Assembly: GCA_036346405.1 (NCBI GenBank)
Contig: CM070568.1
Location: forward strand, 5,586,221-5,650,220
Origin: Phyllostachys edulis
Lineage: Eukaryota > Streptophyta > Magnoliopsida > Poales > Poaceae
Length of the DNA: 64,000 nucleotides
Direction of reading: 5' to 3'
The notes under the pieces were generated by a model. That model was not told the origin of the DNA. It saw nothing but the letters and a program-made list of their open reading frames with translations, and ran no database searches. Of this stretch, positions 56,660-64,000 are shown piece after piece (position 1 is the first letter of the stretch; every line of letters begins with the position of its first letter). The translations under genes and the position numbers were made by a program.

Positions 56660-57966
56660 TACTAAAAAGCAATAATTTGGTCATGCACCTGCGGTCTCAT
56701 GTACGAAGCATCTACACCAATGTGCTTGGTGAGCTCATGCTTTACTGTATCTCGAGCAATGCTGATCACGCCAGTACTGTCTGATAAAAGAGGAGTCGGT
56801 GCAGAAGCTGAAACATCAAAATTCTCAAGTAGCCACTGAAGCCAAGTGATCTCAACTATCAACGCTACCATGGCTCGCAACTTAGCCTTAACACTCGAAC
56901 GGGAAATAACAGTCTGCTTCTTGGTTTTTCAAGCAATCAGAGATAAACTAAGGAAAACACAATAAGCAGAAAGAGACCGGCGATCAGAAGGATCGCTAGC
57001 CCATGTCGCATTAGAGTACGCCCGAAGCTGCAAAGAGCTAGAGTGAGGAAAGAAAAGGTGATGACTGGCGGTCCCGTGAAGATATCGTAGAACACGAAGA
57101 AGATGACTGTAGTGGAGCTGAGTGGAAGTAGGACTCAGAATGTGAATAGAGTAAGAAATGCCAATTCAAGTGATCCCAAGGTAAACAATGCTCTCGACAA
57201 GGTGGCAGTAGCAGCTGGGATCCTCAAGAGGCTCTGCATCAGTTGGCTGAAGATGAACACTAAGCTTCATAGAAGTGTCCACCATGCGCTGATCAGTGAG
57301 ACAAGCGCGAGCAAGGATATCCTGAATGTACTTTTCCTGGGAGAGGTAGTAGCCCTCGGACGTAGAAAGTGATCTCAATCCGAAGAAAGTAACAAAGAGG
57401 ACTCAAATCAGACATCAAGAACTGCTCCCTAAGACGCTCCTTCACAAAATCAATGTACTGAGTCATCCCTAGTAATGATCATATCATCCACATAGAAAAG
57501 GAAGAGTGTCCGACCCTGAGGAGAGGTGTGTACAAAGAGGGCGGGATCGTGATCACTGATAAAGAAGCCGACAACAGTGGCAACAATAGATAAGTGGTCA
57601 AACCAAACACGAGGGGCTTACTTAAGCCCATAGAGAGAGCGACGAAGGTGACAAATCATACCATTAGGGACAGAATGCTCAGAGGGTGGCTATATGTATA
57701 CCTCCTCACGCAACTCACCATTGAGAAAGGCGTTCTTGACGTCCAGTTGAGAGATGGAGCACTCAAACTAAGGCCACAGCAAGAAGAGTGCTAACATTGG
57801 TCATGTGGACGACAGGAGCGAAGGTCTCATCGTAGTCACAATCATGCTCCTGCTGAAAGCCACGCGCCATAAGATGAGCCTTGTAGAGCTCAAGAGAGTC
57901 ATCCGAGCGGTTCTTGATCTTGTACACCCACTTGCATGTCAGTGTTCCCCTAGGCGCTAGGCGCAC
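56660..57966 (-). pseudogene. Copia RT and RNase H remnant
   Basis: On the minus strand from 57966: TCKWVYKIKNRSDDSLELYK and ARGFQQEHDCDYDETFAPV (RT fingers), then in shifting frames the RT core with the catalytic YVDD at 57483-57494 (FYVDDMIIT), GYYLSQEKYIQDILARA and ESIVYLGIT (57378-57166), and an RNase H part with SDSTGVISIARDTVKHELTK (near 56780-56720). Frame changes and stops disrupt it. The part encoding the preceding linker lies beyond the hAT at 62690-63004. Confidence 0.88.
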
Positions 57967-58600
57967 TCCCGTTGCCGTGATTCAGGGCAAGTCGGCGGCT
58001 TAGGCGTTGAGCCCGCCTAGGCGGTCAACGTCAGTCCAAGGCAGGCCCAAGTGGCTCCAGGCAGGCAAGGCGACGCTGGGGAATATGCGGGGTGGAGACG
58101 GAGGGGAAGGTGGGGAATATGCGTCACTCAGAGGAGTGCGATAAGGACAAAGAGGAGGAACACGGCGACGAAGGAGTACTTGATGGCGGCAGTGAAGATC
58201 TCACCGTCGATTGGACCTTCCCCACCGCCGAGCTGTTGTTGGGCACTGGGGGAGGGACTGAGGGATGGAGGGAGAGAAGGGAGGGAGGCACCTAAGGCTC
58301 GACTGCTCAAGGAAGATGATAGCGTTGAGCCATCCAGTCGAGTCTTTGAGCTAGATAGGCCTTGGGCCCTTGGCTACGTCCGGCCCAATAGAGCCCACCA
58401 AGTAATAGAAAACCCTAGCTGGGATGAGCCCCCCCACTTCATGCATTGCGTGTGGGTGGCATCAAGCGCCTGGCGAGTGAGCGACACGAGCAAGCACAAT
58501 AGCGGCGAGCCTAATAAGCAGACGCTGGCTCAAGACGCAAGACTGAGCGACTAGGCATGGCCTGTTCCGACCTATGTACTATTAAATCTTGCGTCTTGCG
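57967..58600. other. subterminal and unassigned sequence of the hAT
   Basis: CCTAGGCG palindromic motifs near the end, then GC-rich sequence. A minus-strand frame (58310-58128) has a low-complexity Ser/Pro start and a hydrophobic stretch FVAVFLLFVLIALL, which could be a captured signal anchor, but I cannot assign it. Confidence 0.4.
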
Positions 58601-58703
58601 GCTCATTACTTGAAATTTGAGTGGCGGTCGAGCATGGCCAGATTAGGCATTCGTGTCGTGCGGTAGGCCGAAACTCGTTGGTCGTCGAGCGGATGTGGCC
58701 CGT

Positions 58704-59178
58704 TTGGCAAAAAATCCAGAAAAAATCCAGAAAAATGTGTAAAATTCATAAGTAGACATGAAAATTTAAAAAAAAATGAGACAATCATATTGAAAACGTA
58801 ATAAAGAGCTTTATTAATGTCCAACTAGCTGCCTCGTTAAAACCTTCACCAAGTAAAAACTAAAAATGAGAAAACCTTGGCAAGGGAAAAAGAGTACAAC
58901 TAGCTGCCTCGTTAAAACCTTCACTAAGTAAAAACTAAAAATGAGAAAACCTTGGCAAGGGAAAAAGAGTACAACCTATAGCCAGATGTGGCCAGATGTG
59001 GCAAAAAATCCAGAAAAATGTGTAGAATTCATAAGTAGACATGAAAATTAAAAAAAATGAGACAATCATATTGAAAACGTAATAAAGAGCTTTATTAATG
59101 TCCAACTAGCTGCCTCGTTAAAACCTTCACCAAGTAAAAACTAAAAATGAGAAAACCTTGGCAAGGGAAAAAGAGTAC
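58704..59178. repeat. tandem and direct repeats 3' of hAT transposase
   Basis: Unit A (CTAGCTGCCTCGTTAAAACC...GGGAAAAAGAGTAC, about 76 bp) occurs at 58826-58901, 58902-58977 and 59104-59178. Unit B (GGCAAAAAATCCAGAAAAA...TTTATTAATGTCCAA, about 110-120 bp) occurs at 58704-58826 and 58999-59103. The GCTGCCTCGTTAAAACCTT...CTTGG.AAGGGAAAAAGAG pattern is, from memory, common 3' of plant hAT transposase genes. Confidence 0.88.
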
Positions 59179-59218
59179 CTATAGCTCTACAATTCTACAT
59201 ACATGATACATCTTTGTT

Positions 59219-61336
59219 CTATGAGTCGGTGTCATTGTCTAAGTACAGATTTTTGAACACCTTTGACAACTCTGGATTTTCCATAGAGTGTTGTGTTCGT
59301 AAATCAATTTGTTCCGAATCCTTCACAGTTAGAAGGATCTCTACCATCTCACTTGTGAGACTTGTTCTTCTCTCCTCCAATATTTTTCCAGAAAGACTGA
59401 AAGCAGACTCGGAGAAAACCGTAGAGACAGGAACAGTTAACACATCACGTGCAAGTACGGATAGCACGGGATATGTTAACTTATGGACTTGCCACCATTG
59501 CAAGATGTCGAAGCCTTCTGAGTTGAAATCCGTCGTATTACTGTCCAGATAGGTGGATAGTTCTTCGCTCCTTGTGGGTCTTGGCTGAGCAGGCGTTGGT
59601 GTAGAAGAAGAAGAAGCCCTAGACCTGGACCTAGAGGAAGAGGCACCGAAGATCGCACCCCACATATTTGTCTTCCCACTTAAGGTGGGGGCTACTAGAG
59701 GTCGTTGCGAACGGACTCCCCGAAACCTATTTTCATACCTTTGGTAAAACCTCGTATAACCGAGAACGTACTTCTACAAAATAGTCAGTATAGTCTAGCC
59801 CCGTAGCATCACAAAGAAGATCAAGTACAGTACCAAATGCATTAATTTTAGCCCTAGGATCTAAAAGAAATGCAAATGCATATAGGTAAGGGATTTCTCT
59901 CCAATATTTAAGGTATTTAGATTTCATGGAAACAACAGCATCGCGTAAAACTATGTCATTTTGAAACATTTTCAATTGAGTAGCAATCCAAGTAAAATAG
60001 TATGCACAATGATAGGAGATGTTGGATAGTAGGCGGTGGGCAAAGCAACAATTGCCTCATAAAAATTTCTAAAAGCGACAATACCTTCTCAAAGAACGAA
60101 CCAATGTTGCTCGATTAATAGCATAGTACAAGTCGATTGCTAGGATAGTGTGTTTGAATAAATCTGAGAAAAAGTGCTCTTGTATGGTAAAAGATTCTTA
60201 AGCATGAGGTAAGTAGGGTTCCACCTTACCTCCATGTCCAAACCGAACTTTCTTGGGCGTACACCCATCACCCCGCGAAGTTCTTATATTGTGCTATTCT
60301 TACGTTAGAATTATTCAAGAAAGAAATCGCATCATAAAAGCTTTAATATCTGGACTCAACCTCTTCAAACCACATTTAACTATAAGGTTGATAATATGAC
60401 AAGCGCATCGTTGATGTAGCAAGAAGGAATCGACATATGTACTCAACACTTTGGAGTAAGAATGTCCATGGCCCTAGAGTTTGAAGCGGCGTTGTCTAAA
60501 GTAATTGCGAATATTTTGTCTCAGAAGACCAAAGTCTTCCACGACTTTAATAATACTGATTCATAATATTCTCCTCGTGTGTGCTACATCAATTAATTTC
60601 AAAGCTATAATCATTTTCTCCATTACCCGATCGTCATTAATATAATGCGCAACTACACTAAGGTAATCCTCCTATCCCGACCACTCCATATATCCGAGGT
60701 CGGGGCCATAGAAAATGTGTGCGTACTAAATAGTTCCTTTATTTTATTACGACGTTCATTATAGTATTTCACTAGATCCCTAGTTGTTGTCTGTCTAGAA
60801 ACGGAAATAAATCTAGGATTATGTGCAGTCCTAATGTAATTTTGGAAAGAAGCAGACTCGCCAAAGCCTAACGGTAAATCCTTATTAGCAATTAAACGAC
60901 AAAGAGATTAACGGGCTACCTGAGGATCGTAGTCCCAGTTAGATACCGTACCGTCGGGGTTGTATTGCAGCTGCATCTGCCTCATCGTCAATCCTTGCTT
61001 GGTTCGACACCTTGTAGCATGTCTAATCAAGTGCCCCGTTCCACCTGTAGACTTTGCAGACAATTCATGACGACAAATTTTACAAATAGCATATGGTACC
61101 TCATTTCCCGCTGCGTCTTGCCTGGTTGTCCTATCGAAATTCTCCCACACTACAGATGTAGACGGCCTCGACCTCTTTACTCCGGTTGCTGTTGAGCCTG
61201 ATGATGGAGCTCCACCTTGCTCCTCCGATGAAACCTCCGGTTGGTTTGAGGCAACCGCAGCCGCCTCCATAGACGCAATTTCCTCCGATAAAAGTCTATA
61301 ATCACCAAGACCAAAGTTGTCGTAAGGACTGTCCAT
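59219..61336 (-). pseudogene. hAT transposase (BED finger to dimerisation domain), decayed
   Basis: The protein would cut and move the element. From ATG at 61336: an acidic/Ser-rich N-terminus, then a BED zinc finger VVWENFDRTTRQD with CKICRHEL...GGTGHLIRHATRC, to a premature stop at about 60908. The frame continues with RLIANKDLPLGFGESASFQN, YNERRNKIKELF and MAPTSDIW (60900-60690), the start of the RNase H-like core. The middle is broken by shifts. LDPRAKINAFG lies near 59850. The C-terminal dimerisation domain is intact: EELSTYLDSN, FDILQWWQVHKLTYPVLS, ARDVLTVPVSTVFSESAFS (59665-59219). Length and order are normal for hAT; stops make it inactive. Confidence 0.9.
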
Positions 61337-62689
61337 AACGAAAACTGCAAAATCGAAACTAGCACTATTATTACTTTCATCTTAGCATAATAATAACTAA
61401 TAATAAAAGTATTACAAGAATAGTATTGTACATCTTTCGCTGACTTGCTGACGAAAATTGAAATTTCCAAATTTTGGCACATATTTTTTGAATTTTGCCA
61501 AATTAGCTCAACACGGATTTGAATTTGCACAACACAATTTCAAAGAGAGAATGGAGAATGAAGGGGTCTTTGAATGAGGGGAGGGGGTATGGTGGCTATT
61601 TATAGAAAAAATTGAAATTTTTGAATTTTTTGCTATTTTTATGTCCCCAATCCAAAAAGGCAAAAAAAAATATCAAAAATCCCCGATAATGGCGAATTGT
61701 TGGTCACATCTTGTACAAACCTGACCATGGCACCTGTTTCTGACGAGCCGCGCGCCCGTCCGTCTTCTCCCCAATTCCTCTCGCCGTCTTGCAAGATGTG
61801 TGGCGTCTTGATGGCACTACTGCAAGACTCCTCACGACCTCATCACCTCACGCCTCCCATGACGCGACCCGCCTCCTCGCCTCCCATGGCCTCACTGTCG
61901 CCTCGGCAGCCCGGCCGCCTCGTCGACCCGCCGCCTCCGAGCGACCCGCGCCTCCTCGATGGCCCCCGCCTCTCGCAGACTCTATCTTGGCTGCTGCTGC
62001 TCAGCTCCTCGCCTCCTCTCCTCACATGGCCAAGATAGCTCCATGCGACAGCGATGCCCTCCTCCTCCCTCCGCCTCCGCGATCACAGAAGACTGCCGAC
62101 GGCGACACCTCCTCTTCCTCCTCCGCTCCGTGATCCAGAGCACCGCCGCCCTCCTCCTCCTCCGGCCGGTCTTGCCACCTCCCAGCAGCCATCAGCAGTC
62201 GTGCCTCCCGGGCGGTCGTGCCCTCGTCGTCTTGCGTGCTGAGCCGCCCCGTCGTGCGAGTGGCGGCCCAAGCACGGCCGGGGTCTCGTCTTGGGGCAAG
62301 ATGGCCCATAAACTTGGGCGGGTCTCTGATGTCATGTCTTGTGCCAGCCTGGTAGGCCCGGCCCATTTGACCAGCTCTAGCGGGCGGCAGATCGAGTGCT
62401 GCCGTCACATCCGCCTCACCGTCGATTCCTTCGCCTTGATCAAATCCACCTCGCCGCTGACCGAGTCCAATTCCCCGTCGTCGAATCCAACTCCTTTGAC
62501 ATCGATTGTCCTTCCCCGTCGCCGGCATTAACTTCCAGACTCCCACTCCACTGGTACCACCGCTTCTCCCACTCCCTCTCTATCTCCTGTGCTGCTACTC
62601 CTCTTGTGTGCTAGTCGGCCGCCTAGGCGCTAGACGCCACCCCGCCGCCTGACTAGCGCCTAGTGCCTTGGTGAACACTGTTGCTCGTG

Positions 62690-63004
62690 ATAGGAGTGAC
62701 GGGCAGGCAATGGTACAAGATTCCAAGTGCTAGTACACTCCAAAGTAGCAATGTTTTCAGACATCGTGAGTTGCCATTCAGAGTGAACAGTAGCCTCACA
62801 GTAGGTTGTAGGCTCTGAAAGAGCCGCAACTACAAAGTCGTAGCGCTTAGGAGGCTTGAAAGTGCGGCAATCGCGAAGATCGTATCTGGGAGGAGAAGGT
62901 GGAGCAGGACCAAGGAAGGATGGAGAAGAAGAGCTAAGAACAAAGCACAACAAAGACATAGGCTCAACTAGAGGAGTAGGTTGAGAACGGCGAGAGCAAT
63001 GCAT
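62690..63004 (-). pseudogene. Copia pol linker upstream of RT
   Basis: The minus-strand frame contains PPSPPRYDLRDCRTFKPPKR, then SEWQLTMSENIATLECT and TWNLVPLPARHSYH. In Copia elements this stretch joins integrase to RT (P..YHLRDR...W..AM.EEI.ALE..GTWDLVPLP) and should run straight into CKWVYK, which is found beyond the hAT at 57966. Confidence 0.85.
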
Positions 63005-63116
63005 GGGAAAGAGCTAGAAGGAAACTCCAGAGGAGAGCTGGAAGCAAGGCCCAGTAAAGACAGAGGCTCAACTGGAGAAGCAAGTCACGTGGGAGGAAGA
63101 ACTAGAGTTAGAGTTT

Positions 63117-63133
63117 CCATAACTCTAATACCA
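63117..63133 (-). promoter_or_regulatory. primer binding site of minus-strand Copia
   Basis: Reverse complement TGGTATTAGAGTTATGG directly follows the 5' LTR and matches the initiator tRNA-Met type start. Confidence 0.8.
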
Positions 63134-63238
63134 TATTAGAATGAACATTTGATCTATTCCAATGGGCCAAAGACCAAAATATACATGTTACAAGTGTAGA
63201 TAAGTATACAAAGAACACCCTATACAAGACATCTAACA
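63134..63238 (-). repeat. Copia 5' LTR (105 bp)
   Basis: Reverse complement starts TGTTAGATGTCTTGTATAGG and ends ATTCTAATA (CA mutated to TA). Partner of 56442-56547. Confidence 0.9.
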
Positions 63239-64000
63239 TTAGGATCAGCCAAAAGTTTTACAACAATACGTGTGTACAAGACTTCAACTTAGCCAGAGTA
63301 ACCAAACAGGGTCGGTTTTCCATCATAAATATCCCTCAGAACGCCAAATCTCAACAGTGCATACCGAAACATTGGTTCCTTCAACCTCACAGCACATCGC
63401 TGACGAGGGAGCACCAACTGAACGTGTGCTCAGATTACTAAACAGTTCATCACAGGGAATAATGGAAATTGCGGCCACATACAAGGCAAAAAAAAAAAAA
63501 AGGTCAGAAAAAGGATTGCAACATCATATCACAATGTAATTGCTGATTTGATAAATTTGAATGTTCTTTTACTATATAATAAAACCATAACAAGACTCGA
63601 GTGCTCAACATTAATATATTTTTAACAGCACGTTTTATTGTACATCTGCTATGCTCATGCAAGGTGCAAAACCTTCCATTGAACATTAAGGTTATATCAA
63701 AATGGGTACTGAAATTCAGTAACCTGTAAAAAATACTGAATATTGATGTCTCAAAGGAACAAGCTTCCATGGCCAAATATTGCATTTGCAAGCGCAACTA
63801 ACATCGCAGCAAACATGTATCAAAACCATTCTGAGTTTTTTTGGCTATCTTCGAGACAGTGTGCAGCTATTATTTTTATAAGACGAAGTTAACATAGTTA
63901 AATTTAAATAGCAACTGGTTCATGTAATTAACAAGGACACCTTGTCGACCTTGTTATCTTCAAAACATGAAGTGTGCAGCTATTATTTTTATAAGACGAA
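63239..64000. other. no gene recognised
   Basis: AT-rich flank after the Copia element. 63418-63466 resembles 49037-49085. No coding frame with known motifs. Confidence 0.5.
63859..64000. repeat. 29-bp direct repeat at window end
   Basis: GTGTGCAGCTATTATTTTTA followed by TAAGACGAA occurs at 63859-63887 and again at 63972-64000, at the very edge of the window. More copies may lie beyond. Confidence 0.9.

Larger units (their letters stand above)
57940..62680 (-). mobile_element. hAT transposon (4.7 kb) inserted in Copia RT
   Basis: Ends CAGTGTTCCCCTAGGCGC and GGTGAACACTG are inverted repeats (CAGTGTTC(C/A)CC), with further CTAGGCGC(T)AGGCG motifs inside both ends. Flanking 8-mers are TTGCATGT (57932-57939) and TTGCTCGT (62681-62688), a 6/8 target duplication; removing one copy rejoins the Copia frame exactly at the conserved P-I-T-C-K-W-V-Y-K codons. 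It carries a decayed BED-type hAT transposase on the minus strand. GC-rich flanks (58050-58560, 61740-62640) may be captured sequence or an outer element into which the transposase-bearing hAT inserted. Confidence 0.88.
56442..63238 (-). mobile_element. truncated Copia element with 105-bp LTRs, split by a hAT
   Basis: Minus-strand element with very short LTRs (63134-63238 and 56442-56547; TGTTAGAT(G/A)...) and a perfect TTAGG duplication (56437-56441, 63239-63243). A TGGTATTAGAGTTATGG primer site (63117-63133) follows the 5' LTR and a GTTTAAGGGG polypurine tract (56548-56557) precedes the 3' LTR. Net length is about 2 kb: gag, protease and integrase are gone, and only the integrase-RT linker, RT and RNase H are recognisable. 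Confidence 0.93.

Noticed and set aside
58128..58310. Small membrane protein with a hydrophobic C-terminal stretch
   Set aside because: Only one hydrophobic segment after low-complexity sequence, no family match that I can recognise, and located in a decayed hAT; kept only as a remark.
61739..62546. Frames of 110-190 codons in the GC-rich right part of the hAT
   Set aside because: Low-complexity Ser/Pro/Arg peptides on overlapping frames; more likely leader or captured non-coding sequence.

Overview
This window is plant nuclear DNA, almost certainly from a grass (Poaceae) and possibly Oryza-like. The evidence is nested Copia and Gypsy retrotransposons, CACTA elements with CACAGACGG subterminal hairpins, Stowaway and Tourist MITEs, and fragments of grass-type plant genes (UDP-glycosyltransferase, KNOX, S-domain receptor kinase, papain-like protease). 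I see no intact host gene, no tRNA or rRNA gene and no CRISPR array. Nearly every coding signal is a transposon gene or a broken gene fragment, so most entries are pseudogenes or mobile elements.

Layout. 1-3560: degenerate sequence with a purine-rich block, a cysteine-protease remnant, a segment repeated in inverted orientation near 13.4-13.9 kb, and a GRF-type zinc-finger exon. 3565-5115: Copia solo LTR (TSD ATAGT). 5154-5250: AT/GT microsatellite. 5333-6170: MULE transposase pseudogene. 6172-12516: large Gypsy-like LTR material in two partial tandem copies; the first is split by a 1.9-kb CACTA (8955-10837, TSD TAT) carrying a captured KNOX fragment with its intron. 13441-13901: inverted copy of 2117-2328 with a Stowaway MITE inside. 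14584-37800: CACTA territory (terminal CACTACTA motifs, flanks ATA/ATA) on the minus strand, with a TNP2-like transposase remnant and the second CACTA gene. It is broken up by a complete Gypsy element (20022-29769), a Tourist-type MITE and a 5-kb solo LTR (32769-37755). 37878-47293: nearly full-length but pol-deficient Copia element (TSD TGGTT). 47486-47933: small hAT element carrying an S-domain receptor-kinase fragment (TSD GTTTCAAT). 48692-49034: Tourist MITE. 49694-50252: UDP-glycosyltransferase pseudogene. 50338-56202: solo LTR (TSD GGCAA) with a 2.2-kb hAT inside. 56442-63238: truncated minus-strand Copia (TSD TTAGG) whose reverse transcriptase is split by a 4.7-kb hAT (57940-62680) with a decayed transposase. 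63239-64000: unassigned flank.

The elements form a readable insertion order: hAT into Copia, hAT into LTR, CACTA into LTR, Gypsy into CACTA, solo LTR into CACTA, MITE into tandem repeat. Several insertions can be verified inside the window because an uninterrupted copy of the target is also present. The points most worth a second look are the captured gene fragments, a 112-nt miRNA-like hairpin in the CACTA interior, and clustered LTR-to-LTR differences that may be consensus artefacts.
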